From contig NZ_JAAHBP010000032.1 of assembly GCF_023184515.1 (NCBI RefSeq), positions 29,643-93,642 on the forward strand: a stretch of DNA of 64,000 nt. Direction: 5' to 3'. Source of the stretch: Streptomyces sp. D2-8. Lineage in GTDB: Bacteria > Actinomycetota > Actinomycetes > Streptomycetales > Streptomycetaceae. The notes under the pieces were generated by a model, which saw only the letters and a program-made list of their open reading frames with translations, was not told the origin of the DNA and searched no databases. Shown piece after piece: positions 17,896-26,734 of the stretch; the first letter of the stretch is position 1, and each line of letters starts with the position of its first letter. The position numbers and the translations under genes were made by a program.

Positions 17896-18260
17896 TCACA
17901 AAGATCCGGCGTCCCGGGCCGTCCAGACGCTCGGATAGATCGGCCGGAAGCCGAGCTCGCGGCGGATGCGCTGGTTGGACATGATCCCGAACCACGGGTC
18001 GGGTCCGTGAGGTCGTGGAGCCCGGCGGGCACCTCGACTCCGTTGAGCTGGTACAGCTCGACCGTCGTGACGGGGGCGTCATCGGCGATGTTGTAGATCC
18101 GGCCGGCAATGCCTGGCGCGTACAGCAGACGCATCAGACCCTGGGCGACGTCCGCGTGGTGGGCCATCTGCAGGCGCCGGTGCGGTGCCCAACCGGCGGC
18201 CCAGTGCAGGGAGTACTCCGGGTTCCTGTGCTGTCCAAGGGCCGGCCGGCTGAAGACCAC
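17896..18260 (-). pseudogene. C-terminal part of an NAD-dependent epimerase, frameshifted
   Basis: On the minus strand the frame reads NPEYSLHWAAG, MAHHADVAQGLMRLLYAPG and GRIYNIADDAPVTTVEL, typical of the substrate domain of extended SDR epimerases. Near 18000 the frame shifts; the continuation DPWFGIMSNQRIRRELGFRP and IYPSVWTARDAG ends at 17896. The Rossmann N-terminus is absent. The gene is therefore both truncated and frameshifted. Confidence 0.72.
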
Positions 18261-18270
18261 CGAACCCACA

Positions 18271-18317
18271 CCATGGAACAATAATCCATGGAAGTTGCTT
18301 CCATGGAATGTAAATGG
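18271..18317. promoter_or_regulatory. CCATGG operator cluster upstream of the VOC/MBL/PPOX operon
   Basis: Three CCATGG sites occur in 47 bp. The two to the right form a perfect dyad, CCATGGAAG-N3-CTTCCATGG (18286-18306). A similar CTTCCATGG dyad lies upstream of the MarR gene at 21228-21236. Likely operators of that MarR protein, read from sequence symmetry only. Confidence 0.5.
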
Positions 18318-18462
18318 TTTGCTGGACGCCGGGCCGGTTCAGGGCCCCTCATCCCTGCCGGTTCCTGCAGGGCGCCCCACCGCGCGGCGGTGGTCACCGT
18401 ATGGATTCAGCCCGCCTCAGAGAGTCACGTGGCTCCCCTATGGGGCGTAAGGAGTGACTGTC

Positions 18463-18843
18463 ATGGCCGTTCCCGCCTTCAACTCGGTCGCCTGGTTCGA
18501 GTTCGGCACCGACCAGCCGGAGAAGGTCAAGGAGTTCTACGGCGAGCTCTTCGACTGGAAGTACGTCCTCAACACCGACACCTCCGGCGTGACCTACCAC
18601 TCGGTGATGACGCCGGGCGCCCAGCAGCCGACCGGCGGCGTGTGGGAGTCGGAGGGCGCCTTCCCCGACTACGCGGTCTTCTACGTCCGGGTCCAGGACG
18701 TCGTCGCGACCGTCAAGCGCGGCCAGGAGCTCGGCGCCGAGGCCCTCATGCAGCCGGCCTCCGACGCTGCGGGCTCCTCCTTCGCCCGGCTGCAGGACAC
18801 CGCCGGCCACCACTTCGGCGTCTTCTCCGTGCCCGCCGCCTGA
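18463..18843 (+). CDS. VOC-family (glyoxalase/bleomycin-resistance-fold) protein
   Basis: The 126-aa product (ATG 18463, AAGGAG nine bases upstream; a GTG at 18454 is too close to it) begins PAFNSVAWFEFGTDQPEKVKEFYGELFDWK, read in parts, the first beta-alpha-beta unit of a VOC module, and ends DTAGHHFGVFSVP. One VOC domain of about 120 residues dimerises to make a metal or ligand site. It is the first gene of a co-directional set (VOC, MBL fold, SnoaL, PPOX) with gaps of 55, 37 and 73 bp. Substrate unknown. Confidence 0.8.
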   Translation: MAVPAFNSVAWFEFGTDQPEKVKEFYGELFDWKYVLNTDTSGVTYHSVMTPGAQQPTGGVWESEGAFPDYAVFYVRVQDVVATVKRGQELGAEALMQPASDAAGSSFARLQDTAGHHFGVFSVPAA

Positions 18844-18898
18844 CCGGTTCCGCAGGGCCGCGTCTCCATTGTTCACTTCACCGCCTGGAGGTTCACCG

Positions 18899-19679
18899 AT
18901 GTCCGGCGCCAGCGCCACCGGCGAAAAGATCCCCGTCCACGTCTACGGCGGCCCGACCACCGTGATCGAGTACGGCGGGCAGGTTCGTCACCGACCCCAC
19001 GTTCGACCCGCCCGGCAAGTACCCCATGCCCCTCCCCGGCGACCACAAGCTCGTCAAGACCGACCCGTCACCTGTCACCGCCGCCGACCTGGGCGGCATC
19101 GACGCCGTCCTGCTCTCCCACGACACGCACGACGACAACCTGGACAATGCCGGCCGTGCCTTCCTGCCCGAGGTTCCGGTCGTGTTCACCACGGTCAGCG
19201 GTGCCGGTCGTCTGGGCGGCAACGCACAGGGGCTGGCCTTCTGGGAGACCGCCGAGCTCAAGCGGCCCGACGGCGGCACCGTGACCGTCACGAGCGTCCC
19301 CGCCCGGCATGGCCCCGTCGGCTGTGAACCGATCTCCGGCGACGTCGTCGGCTTCATGCTCACCTCCGACGACCTGCCCTCGGTCTACGGCAGCGGCGAC
19401 AACGCCGCCCTGGAGCACGTCAAGGAGATCGCCGAGAGGTTCGCTCCCATCGACACCGCGATTCTCTTCCTGGGCGGCGCCCGCCTGGCCTTCGCCTTCG
19501 ACAACGCCCTGCTCACCCTCGACAGCACCCAAGGCGCCCAGGCCGCGCAGATGCTCGGCGCCCGCCGGGTCGCCCCCGCCCACTTCGACAGCTGGGCGCA
19601 CTTCAAGGAAGGCCGAGACGAGATCGAGACCGCGTTCACCGACGCCGGCCTCGCCGACCGCCTCGACTTCGCCCGATAG
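18899..19679 (+). pseudogene. MBL-fold hydrolase, one frameshift
   Basis: ATG 18899 (GGAGG upstream) starts KIPVHVYGGPTTVIEYGG. The frame breaks near 18981 in a G run and continues as RFVTDPTFDPPGKYP. The metal motif here reads LSHDTHDDNLD (usual HxHxDH; here SHDTHDDN), followed by VFTTVSGAGRLGGNAQGL, SVPARHGPVG and PAHFDSWAHF. This is the UlaG/YtnP-like lactonase-type branch of the metallo-beta-lactamase fold. Frame-corrected length is about 259 aa. A single indel could be a sequencing error. Confidence 0.75.
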
Positions 19680-19716
19680 CCACCACCCCCGCACAAGAGC
19701 CCAAGGAGCACGCGAC

Positions 19717-20109
19717 ATGACCAGAGCGAACCTCGACATCGCCCGCACCTACTTCCAGGCCGTACAGACCGGAGACATGGCTGCTCTCGGTGAACTCCTC
19801 GACGCCGGCATCGTCTGGCACCAGCCCGGCGCCAACCAGTTCTCCGGCGAGCACAAGGGCCAGGGCGCCGTCTTCCAGATGCTCGGCAGCATGATGGAGA
19901 CCAGCCAGGGCACCTTCGCCATCGACACGATCCACACCCTCATGGGAAACGGCGACCTGGTCGCCGCCGCCATCCACTTCACCGGCCGCCGCGACGGCGC
20001 GTCGATGAGCATGGACGGCGTCGACGTCCTGCGCATCGAGAACGGCAAGATCGCCGAGATGTGGCTCTTCTCCGGCGACCCGGCCGCCGAAGACGCCTTC
20101 TGGGGCTGA
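19717..20109 (+). CDS. SnoaL-like / NTF2-fold protein
   Basis: The 130-aa protein (AAGGAG, then ATG 19717) reads ARTYFQAVQTGDMAALGELL, IVWHQPGANQFSGEHKG and DGVDVLRIENGKIAEMWLFS, the cone-shaped NTF2 fold of nuclear transport factor 2-like proteins. Such proteins are small-molecule isomerases, cyclases or binding proteins. It lies 37 bp after the MBL gene and 73 bp before the PPOX gene, so it is probably in the same transcript. The N-terminus is complete, unlike the SnoaL copy at 1997. Confidence 0.8.
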   Translation: MTRANLDIARTYFQAVQTGDMAALGELLDAGIVWHQPGANQFSGEHKGQGAVFQMLGSMMETSQGTFAIDTIHTLMGNGDLVAAAIHFTGRRDGASMSMDGVDVLRIENGKIAEMWLFSGDPAAEDAFWG

Positions 20110-20182
20110 ACCTTTGCGTGTCCGAGGCCGACCGCCCTCGGACACCCACGAGTCGATCCGTACGAACGCGAAAGGCACCCTC

Positions 20183-20608
20183 ATGCGGAAGATGACCGAC
20201 GAGCAGTGGCGGGCGTTCGTCACACACGGCACCCGCACCGGCAAGCTGTCGACCGTCCGCGCCGACGGCAGCCCCCACGTGACACCGGTCTGGTTCCTCC
20301 TCGACGGCGACGACATCGTGCTCACCACCGAAACGGACGGGGTCAAGGGCCGCAACCTCGCGCGCGACGGACGGTTCGCCCTCTGCGTGGACGAGGACCG
20401 GCCCCCGTACGCGTTCGTCCTGCTCCAAGGACGCGCCGAGATCTCCGAGGACCCCGACGACATGCTGCGCTGGGGCGGACGCCTCGGCGCCCGCTACATG
20501 GGCGCCGACCGCACCGAGGAGTACGCCGCACGCAACGGCGGCCCTGGCAACCTCCTCGTCCGGGGCCACATCGACAAAGTCATCGCCTTCGACGGCATCG
20601 CCGACTGA
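20183..20608 (+). CDS. PPOX-class F420-dependent oxidoreductase
   Basis: The 141-aa product has the split beta-barrel of F420/flavin-binding PPOX proteins: GKLSTVRADGSPHVTPVWFL, read in the first 45 residues, DGDDIVLTTETDGVKGRNL, RFALCVDEDRPPYAFVLLQG and GHIDKVIAFDG. These bind coenzyme F420 (or FMN) and reduce small electrophiles. It is the last gene of the operon and is followed by a very strong bidirectional terminator. Start at ATG 20183; its Shine-Dalgarno (GAAAGG) is moderate. Confidence 0.82.
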   Translation: MRKMTDEQWRAFVTHGTRTGKLSTVRADGSPHVTPVWFLLDGDDIVLTTETDGVKGRNLARDGRFALCVDEDRPPYAFVLLQGRAEISEDPDDMLRWGGRLGARYMGADRTEEYAARNGGPGNLLVRGHIDKVIAFDGIAD

Positions 20609-20611
20609 CCT

Positions 20612-20671
20612 GTGGGCTGATGGGGCGGGGCCGGGCGAACGCACTCGCCCGGCCCCGCCCCATCAGCCCAC
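20612..20671. terminator. perfect 27-bp stem, bidirectional terminator
   Basis: 20612-20638 and 20645-20671 are perfect inverted repeats with a 6-base loop, placed between the convergent PPOX and MarR genes. The stem is almost all G/C. Confidence 0.9.
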
Positions 20672-20695
20672 GGGCACTGCGCAGGCCGTCGCGGC

Positions 20696-21205
20696 TCACG
20701 ACGCCGGCCGCCCGGACTGCTTCGGCGCCCGCATACCCGGCCCCGGCGTCTGCCCGGCGGCCTTCCGCTCCGCGTCCAGGGCCCGTCCGGCCGCCCGAAG
20801 CGTGCTGAGGACCGCAGTCACCTCGCGCACCGACTTCTCGGGAATCACCGACCCGATCCGCAGCTCCAGCTCGTCCTCGAACGCCTTCAACGCCCCGTCC
20901 ACCCGCTTCCGCCCCTCGGACGTCAACTCGACGACCGAGGAACGGCGGTCGTTCGGATTGGCCCGCCGCTCACACAAGCCCGCCGACTCCAGACGATCGA
21001 CCACCTTGCTCGTGCCGCCCACGGTGATCGAGAACTCCTCCGCGATGTCCTGGATCCGCCGCCCGGGCCGACGCAGCAGCAGATGCAGCACCTCGAACCA
21101 GGTCAGCGGCAGGTCATACTCCGCCCGCAACCGCCCCTCGATGCCATTCCACAGCTCGATCTCCAGCGAGACCAGCTCCCGGTACAGCTGCTTCAGGTCA
21201 GCCAT
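20696..21205 (-). CDS. MarR-family regulator of the VOC/MBL/PPOX operon
   Basis: The 169-aa protein reads LPLTWFEVLHLLLRRPGRRIQDIAEE and FSITVGGTSKVVDRLESAGLCERR (each seen in pieces), then DRRSSVVELTSEGRKRV, the MarR winged helix. ATG 21205 is favoured by GGAAG seven bases before it; GTG at 21208 is also possible. It faces the operon at 18463-20608. CCATGG dyads sit upstream of its own start and upstream of the operon's first gene, which suggests it controls both. MarR proteins usually release DNA on binding phenolics or after oxidation. Confidence 0.82.
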   Translation of the reverse strand: MADLKQLYRELVSLEIELWNGIEGRLRAEYDLPLTWFEVLHLLLRRPGRRIQDIAEEFSITVGGTSKVVDRLESAGLCERRANPNDRRSSVVELTSEGRKRVDGALKAFEDELELRIGSVIPEKSVREVTAVLSTLRAAGRALDAERKAAGQTPGPGMRAPKQSGRPAS

Positions 21206-21217
21206 CACTCATCTTCC

Positions 21218-21250
21218 GAAGAATTATCTTCCATGGATGATTAATGGTAG
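21218..21250. promoter_or_regulatory. candidate MarR autoregulatory site
   Basis: An A/T-rich near-palindrome centred on CCATGG (21231-21236), with ATTATCTT on the left and GATGATTAAT on the right, directly upstream of the MarR start. It shares CTTCCATGG with the dyad at 18298-18306. Confidence 0.5.
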
Positions 21251-22202
21251 GTCATCGGCGTCGGATCCTCGGCGAACGCCAGGGTCCTGCACTGGCGACA
21301 GAGATCTTGATACGTCCCGCGCGGGGCCTGCGTCGGCAACGTGCGGACGAGGGCAGGGCCGTCGGCGAGTTGCCGGCTCACCGAGACCGCCCGGCACCCG
21401 AAGGCGCTCGCCGTACGACTACCCGACCACCTGAACGCGCTGTCAGCGGCTGACCACGCCGCTCGCCGCCGTCATCGCACCGCGCTTGGTTTCCCTGCCC
21501 CGGCGGGCGTTCCCGAAGGCCGGCGCCTCCGAAGACGAACGCCTCCTGTGCGAATAGTCGGGGGACGCAAAGCCGGGAGATGGTGCGCGGCCGCAAGACC
21601 TCTCCCGGATAGCGGGCGCCGGTGCCGTGGTAGCGCAGGGGCACCCTTCATGGGCGCTGACCACGCCGACTGGCTGGAGTTGCCGGACTCTCGTGCGCTG
21701 CCCCGCAGTTGCAGCTGGTCGATGCCGCAGTCCTGGTCAGGCGCCTGGACGCCCGGTCCGCTGCCGTGCCGCTCATCTGGCCCTGCACCCCGCACTGTTG
21801 ACCCTGCCGGCCGCAGCGCCCGCCCTGCGGCTGACCAGCACTGGCCGCCCACTCCCCTGCCGACATCCCTACAGCAGACCGGGGAACCACTCCTCCACGT
21901 GGTGACAACAGGCGCTCAAGGCATGGCATGACAACCGGGAGCCGGACGAGGTCCTCTGGCTGCTCCCTCGACGCAGGCACCAACACGTGCCTGCACACTG
22001 CCTCGTCGCCACCCGACATCGCACTCCTGAGGCCGGCGCAGAGCAAAAGATGTCACATGGCGGGAACAACCGGCTCCACCGGTCCGTACCATCTCTCACC
22101 AAGGCGTCTTGCAGCACTCGCGACGTCCCACCGGGCCCCCGAACCCCCCCAGACAGGCATCACCCGCAGCACGCCTCCAACGCAAAGGAAGGGGCAGTCC
22201 CC
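21251..22202. other. about 950 bp without a recognisable gene
   Basis: Several open frames exist on both strands, but none has a motif or convincing start. The codon-position G/C pattern typical of real genes in this DNA is not consistent across any of them. The last 60 bp should hold the promoter of the coiled-coil protein gene at 22203. Confidence 0.4.
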
Positions 22203-22841
22203 ATGCCCGAGACAACAACTCCCTCCACCGAACTGGCGTCGCAGTACATCGCCCAGGTGACAGGCGACCTCGAGGCAAACCTCAAGGAGCAGGAACGCAT
22301 CGGTGCGGAGATCGCCTCCCTGCAAGGGCAGCTTGCCGCTCTGCAGCACGATCACAGCGTGCTGGTCAGCATGCAGCAGGCACTCGGCATCGCACAGGCG
22401 CCGACCGAGTCTGCGGCCGAGTCCAAGAGTGGCATGGTGCCTTCCCCACGACGGAAGAAGGCCGGCTCGCCGGGTGGCGGAAAGCAGAAGGCACGCAAGT
22501 CCACTGCCGCGCCGGTGAAGAAGGCAGCCAGGAAGCCCGCGGCCAGCAGGACGGACAGCGTCAAGGCAGCAGCCGCGCCCACACTGGTCGAGCTCATTCG
22601 CCAACACCTCACCGAGCAGAAGGAACCGCGCTCCGCTGCGGAGATCTCCACAGCGCTCGGCGAGGCCCACCCCGACCGCGAGATCGCACCCAAGGTCGTG
22701 CGCGTCACGCTCGAGGGACTCGTCGCCAAGAGCCAGGCAGAGCGCTCCAAGCAGGGCAGGTCCGTCTTCTACACCGCGCCGGCCGCAGAGCCGACGGCTG
22801 CCCCCGAGGCCGAGGCACCTCGCAATCCCACTGACGGCTGA
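22203..22841 (+). CDS. coiled-coil / Lys-rich linker / winged-helix-like protein
   Basis: ATG 22203 follows GGAAGGGG. The 212-aa protein has three parts. Residues 10-65 form a coiled coil (KEQERIGAEIASLQGQLAAL). Residues 75-120 are a Lys/Ala/Pro-rich linker like histone-H1-type tails (RKKAG, KKAARKPAAS). Residues 120-195 are a small helical domain with TLVELIRQHL and EISTALGEAHPDREIAPKVV, ending in a hairpin-like RSKQGRSVFYTA, which looks like a winged helix. This suggests a DNA-binding, possibly nucleoid-linked protein. I know no named family and assign no function. Confidence 0.65.
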   Translation: MPETTTPSTELASQYIAQVTGDLEANLKEQERIGAEIASLQGQLAALQHDHSVLVSMQQALGIAQAPTESAAESKSGMVPSPRRKKAGSPGGGKQKARKSTAAPVKKAARKPAASRTDSVKAAAAPTLVELIRQHLTEQKEPRSAAEISTALGEAHPDREIAPKVVRVTLEGLVAKSQAERSKQGRSVFYTAPAAEPTAAPEAEAPRNPTDG

Positions 22842-23529
22842 CAGTCCAGGCGGCGCTGCCCGGCTCTGCGAGCAGAGCCGCCAGTGCACCGCGAGGGAGG
22901 TGTGTGAGCGTCGGTGCGGATTGTGTGCGTCCGGTCTCGATCAGTCATTGGTAAGTGACTGTGTGGTGGATCACCGTTGTCACAGTCCAAAGCGGCAGCG
23001 TCGAAGCCACCGGCCCGGGCGGAGTCATAGCAGTGCGCCCACGGCCGGTCGGTGCCAGCGGCTCTGCGGCTCTGCCTGAGGGTCGTCGAGACTGGGCCTG
23101 AGGTAAGTCTGTGTGGGTGTGAACGGCGGTCGCCTACGCTGCGGAAAGCACCGCTCAACACAGCTGCCAAGCCAGCATTCTCGTCGGCTCCTGAGCAAGC
23201 CCCGTACTGCCGGGAAGGCTTGCCGGGACAACTACCGGAAGCGCCGTCCGAGCCGGCCGCCGGTCTTCGATGCGGGCGGCGCCTCCCGCTCCTCCTCCTG
23301 ACACTCGCGCACGTCCTGTTCGGCCTGGCACGCCGCCTCGATGTCCCGCGTACCGTACGCGCCGCACGCACACGCCCGTCGAAGGCGCTGACCTGCCGTG
23401 GTCGGGGCTGGGCGGTTCGGAAACACATCCATCCTCGCCCGGCCGCCAACTCGCAATCGCCTGAGCCACACCAGCAGGAGAGCCTGAATTCACACGCCTG
23501 ACCGATGGACGATCACTAAGGTACGCGGC
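22842..23529. other. about 690 bp without a recognisable gene
   Basis: Open frames on both strands lack recognisable motifs. The region after 23460 should carry the promoter and leader for the two-domain VOC gene at 23530. No terminator with a long stem was found after 22841. Confidence 0.35.
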
Positions 23530-24267
23530 ATGACGCTGCAACTTGTACAGGTGAATTTCAAGGCCCGGGACGACTCGGCGCTCGGCCGGTTCTGGGCGGA
23601 GGCGCTCGGCTGGGGTGTTTCCAGCGAAGGGCCCGGCGTCACCAACCTGGAGCCCGTGGGCTTCGACTGGCCGGACCCGTCCGCCGTCTGCGTCGATCTC
23701 GTCCGCGTCCCGGACCCGGAGACGGTGAAGTACCGCGTGCACATCGAGCTCGCCACCGCATCCGACGCCCATCATGCGGAGCTGGTCGCCCGTCTGAAGG
23801 AGCTCGGGGCGACACCCGCCGACGTGGGCCAGGGCGACACGCCGTGGACGGTGATGGCCGACCCGGAAGGCAACGTGTTCAGCGTCCTGAAGCCCCGGGA
23901 GCTCTACCGCGACACCGGGCCGATAGCCGCCGTCGTCGTCGACTGCGCCGACCCACGGGCCATGGTCCGGTTCTGGGGCGAGGCGATCGACTGGACCGTC
24001 CACGAGCTGACCGACGGCCGCGCCCTGCTGCGCTCCGTCAAGGGCGTCGGGCCGTACCTGGAGTTCCGCCGCACGCCCGACGACGAGGTCGTATGGAACC
24101 GTGTCCATCTCGACGTGATGTCCGACCCCGTCGAGGATCAGGCGAGGGAGGTCGCCCGGCTCGAAGGCCTCGGCGCGATCCGGGCCGACGTGGGTCAGGG
24201 TGACGTCTCCTGGGTCGTCCTGGCAGACCCGGAGGGCAACGAGTTCTGCGTCCTCGGCCGAGGCTGA
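23530..24267 (+). CDS. two-domain VOC-family protein
   Basis: The 245-aa product carries two tandem VOC modules: residues 1-120 (LQLVQVNFKARDDSALGRFW, ending VMADPEGNVFSVL) and 130-245 (IAAVVVDCADPRAMVRFWGE, ending VVLADPEGNEFCVLG). The DPEGN turn near the end of each module is the family mark. Fused double modules make one cavity within a single chain. The typical catalytic Glu/His pattern of glyoxalase I is not evident, so a binding or resistance role is as likely as catalysis. It stands alone, convergent with the sigma factor gene downstream. Confidence 0.8.
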   Translation: MTLQLVQVNFKARDDSALGRFWAEALGWGVSSEGPGVTNLEPVGFDWPDPSAVCVDLVRVPDPETVKYRVHIELATASDAHHAELVARLKELGATPADVGQGDTPWTVMADPEGNVFSVLKPRELYRDTGPIAAVVVDCADPRAMVRFWGEAIDWTVHELTDGRALLRSVKGVGPYLEFRRTPDDEVVWNRVHLDVMSDPVEDQAREVARLEGLGAIRADVGQGDVSWVVLADPEGNEFCVLGRG

Positions 24268-24365
24268 CGCGGAACTCCGTCCGCCCCTCACGGCGGGTGC
24301 GGCGGTGCGCGGCACCGGGCCACCCCGCCCTCCCCGGCCGCCAACTCACGACAGCCTGACCCACG

Positions 24366-25379
24366 TTACTCCATGCCGTCCGCCGGCAGGCGCTCGGGCA
24401 GCCCGAGCCGTGGGAACCGGTCGTCGTGGAACGTGACGATCTCGGTGATCGCCCCGCCGGTGACGCGCAGGACGTCGATCGTCAGCGGCAGGTACGCACC
24501 CTCCCGCTTCCGCCAGAGGTAGAAGGCGACGGCGGGCTGCCGGTTCACGGAGGTGAGGACGGCGCGCAGGCCCTTCATGCCCTCGAAGCCGCTCTCGACC
24601 CAGTCGTTCACCACCGCGTCGCGGCCGACGTACAGACCCGGCGTGGGCGGCATCGAGCAGCGGACGTCGTCCCGCAGCAGTGCGGCGAGCCCGTCGACGT
24701 CCGTGGCCACGCTGGCGTCGGTATAGCGGCGCACCAGCTCACGCGTCCCGACGTCCTGTTCACCGCCGGTCCAGTCCTGACGCTCGGCGGGCAGGTGCTC
24801 CCGCATGCCGGCGCGGGCTCGCTGCAGCGCGCTGTTCACGGAATGCACGGAGTCTCCGAGGAGCTCGGCGACGTCCTTCGCCGCGCAGCCGAGCACGTCC
24901 CTCAGGATCAGCACGGCCCGAGGGCGCGGCGCGAGATGCTGGACGGCGACCAGATACGCCAGCTCGATCGTCTCCCGCGCGACGGCGACGGTCTCCGGCT
25001 CGTCCACGTCGCCCGCCGGCAACTCGTCGAGCAGCCGGTCCGGGTAGGGCTGCAGCCACAGCACCTCACCGCCGGTCGCAGGCTCCGGGCGGCGCTTGGC
25101 CAGCAGGTCCAGGCAGACGTTGGTGGCGATCCGGTACAGCCAGGCCCGGAACGTCGACCGCCCCTCGAAGGTCTCCCGCCGCCGCCAGGCACGGAGGAAC
25201 GTTTCCTGCACGGCGTCCTCGGCGTCATCGAACGACCCGAGCATCCGGTAGCAGTGCACGTGCAGCTCCCGCCTGTGCCGCTCCACCAGTCCCGAGAACG
25301 CCTGCTCGTCGACCTCGCCCAGCCCGCTCTGGTCCAGACCGCTCACGCCCAGCTCCTTCAGCCGCGTGTCCGCACTCAT
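24366..25379 (-). CDS. ECF RNA polymerase sigma factor with SnoaL-like C-terminal domain
   Basis: Region 2 is clear (FSGLVERHRRELHVHCYRML, GSFDDAEDAVQETFLRAWRR, FRAWLYRIATNVCLD, each in its place), region 4 follows (HLAPRPRAVLILRDVLG, DSVHSVNSALQRARAGM), and residues 215-337 are an NTF2-like domain (ELVRRYTDASVATDVDGLAAL, GLYVGRDAV). This is the long ECF type in which the C-terminal domain replaces a separate anti-sigma factor. I start it at the ATG giving SADTRLKELG, because upstream codons are unlike the family. No anti-sigma gene is adjacent. Its promoter targets are unknown. Confidence 0.87.
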   Translation of the reverse strand: MSADTRLKELGVSGLDQSGLGEVDEQAFSGLVERHRRELHVHCYRMLGSFDDAEDAVQETFLRAWRRRETFEGRSTFRAWLYRIATNVCLDLLAKRRPEPATGGEVLWLQPYPDRLLDELPAGDVDEPETVAVARETIELAYLVAVQHLAPRPRAVLILRDVLGCAAKDVAELLGDSVHSVNSALQRARAGMREHLPAERQDWTGGEQDVGTRELVRRYTDASVATDVDGLAALLRDDVRCSMPPTPGLYVGRDAVVNDWVESGFEGMKGLRAVLTSVNRQPAVAFYLWRKREGAYLPLTIDVLRVTGGAITEIVTFHDDRFPRLGLPERLPADGME

Positions 25380-25777
25380 CACGTCATCCTTCCGCCTCGT
25401 CGCATCCCGTCGTAGGTGTGACGGGCTCCGGCGCGAAAACTCATCACCAGGGCCAGTCGGCATGGCCGAGTGCTTCTCATCAACGAGGCTCCAGGCAGGG
25501 CATCCGGGTCGGGGGCCGTGTCACCTGGATCGGCGTCGCCATGGACGACGGCTGCACGGAGGAACTGGTGCGTTGGGCGGCGGGCCGGGCATCGCTGAGC
25601 CGCCGGCCACCCTTGCCCTGCGGTTCATCCGCCTCGGCATGCGCGGCACGCATCGACCGAGTGCCAACTCATCCCCGCAGCTCGCACAAGCCTCGCCGTC
25701 GCAAGAGCGGCGATGGCCACAGGAGGAGAGACGGGGAAGCCGTCCCCGGGACGGACACGCCGCCCATCGGCCGTAAA

Positions 25778-25803
25778 GAACATGACATTCATTGTCGTAT
25801 AAT
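25778..25803 (+). promoter_or_regulatory. promoter with perfect -10 and overlapping dyad (Zur-like?) before the L32-like gene
   Basis: TATAAT at 25798-25803 is a perfect -10. The dyad TGACATTCATTGTCG (about 25783-25797) lies directly upstream, where a repressor would block RNA polymerase; no consensus -35 is present. Zinc-free ribosomal protein paralogues of actinobacteria are often under Zur, whose boxes are A/T-rich dyads of this size, but the match to the Zur consensus is only partial. Positions 25380-25777 hold no recognisable gene. Confidence 0.45.
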
Positions 25804-25868
25804 GCTCTCCCGCCCAGCGACGGCGTCTCCACGTCTTACCCCCCGCCTTGACCGAGAGGACCTCCCCC

Positions 25869-26177
25869 ATGGCCGTGCCCAAACACACCATGTCCCGCAG
25901 CCACAACCGCCGTGCGCGATGGGGGGCGAGCACGTCGACCCTGGTATCAGTCACCGGCGACGGCGCGACCTACCGGGTACAGCAGCACCCGGACGGCGTT
26001 CCGGGCCGTGGTGCGGTGGGCGGTGGTGCGGTGGGCGGTGGTGGTGCGGGGGGCGGCGAGGCGTGTGGAGGCTTGGCGGCCGCGTCGACACGGGAGGCGG
26101 CGGCCCGCAGCGCCACGGCCTTGGCGTTCGCGGGTGCAGCCCCGCGCCTGCGATACGCAGCGCGGGCATGCCCTTGA
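25869..26177 (+). CDS. L32-like ribosomal protein paralogue with abnormal C-terminus
   Basis: ATG 25869 follows GAGAGGA. The first 25 residues (MAVPKHTMSRSHNRRARWGA) are those of bacterial ribosomal protein L32. After LVSVTGDGATYRV there are no zinc-ribbon cysteines, which fits the C-minus (zinc-independent) L32 type. The expected end, about 55-60 residues in all, is not found. Instead the frame runs on through Gly-rich low-complexity repeats (GGGAVGGG) to 102 aa. The true stop may have been lost by a frameshift near 25985 or by a rearrangement. Confidence 0.6.
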   Translation: MAVPKHTMSRSHNRRARWGASTSTLVSVTGDGATYRVQQHPDGVPGRGAVGGGAVGGGGAGGGEACGGLAAASTREAAARSATALAFAGAAPRLRYAARACP

Positions 26178-26734
26178 TGGCTTCCAGATGGTCGGCGCCC
26201 AGTCCCTCGTACGTGTTGCAGTGATCGTTGCCGCAGGCGGCGAGGAGCCGGGCCCAGGCGCGCGGCTCGAAGGGGCGAGGGGCAGGGCGGGGGCGAGGCC
26301 GAGGAAGGACCGCGGTTCGACCATGGCCAGGGGGCGGCGAGCGTGACCAGGAGCTCGGGCAGGTAACGGGAGACGTAGACGTCGACGCCCTCCACCCCAC
26401 CGATGAGGGTGGTGCGGACGGGGCCGGCCCGCGCGGTGGTCAGGCACGCGGGTCCCAACCGGCCCAGGTGGGATAGGAGTTCACTTCGCAACGGCACCCG
26501 GGACCGGTCCGGCACGTGTGGCGGTGCGCCGCTGCCACAGGGTGAGTTGAGTCGGGCACGGGCGGCCGCGCGGCGGGTGCCGAGGGCAGGTGCGTGGACG
26601 ACCCAGCCCCGGCCCGGGGCAGCACCGAGTGCGGCGCCGAGGTCGGCCTGCCGCCAGGAGCCGACGGGTCGGGAGTGATCCTCAGGTACTGAGCATTACT
26701 CACTGGGCATTGCCCTCGGAGGTGCGAACGAAGG
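26178..26734. other. about 560 bp, no gene assigned
   Basis: Long minus-strand open frames cross 25950-26515. One contains FEPRAWARLLAACGNDHCNT and LEAIKGMPALRIAGAG, which looks more protein-like than a chance frame, but the frame keeps changing and I cannot name a family. It may be a decayed minus-strand gene overlapping the L32 tail. Confidence 0.3.

Noticed and set aside
23052..23501. Plus-strand open frame of 149 codons with a hydrophobic stretch
   Set aside because: No ribosome site, no motif, Arg/Pro-rich ends; overlapping frames on the other strand look equally good.
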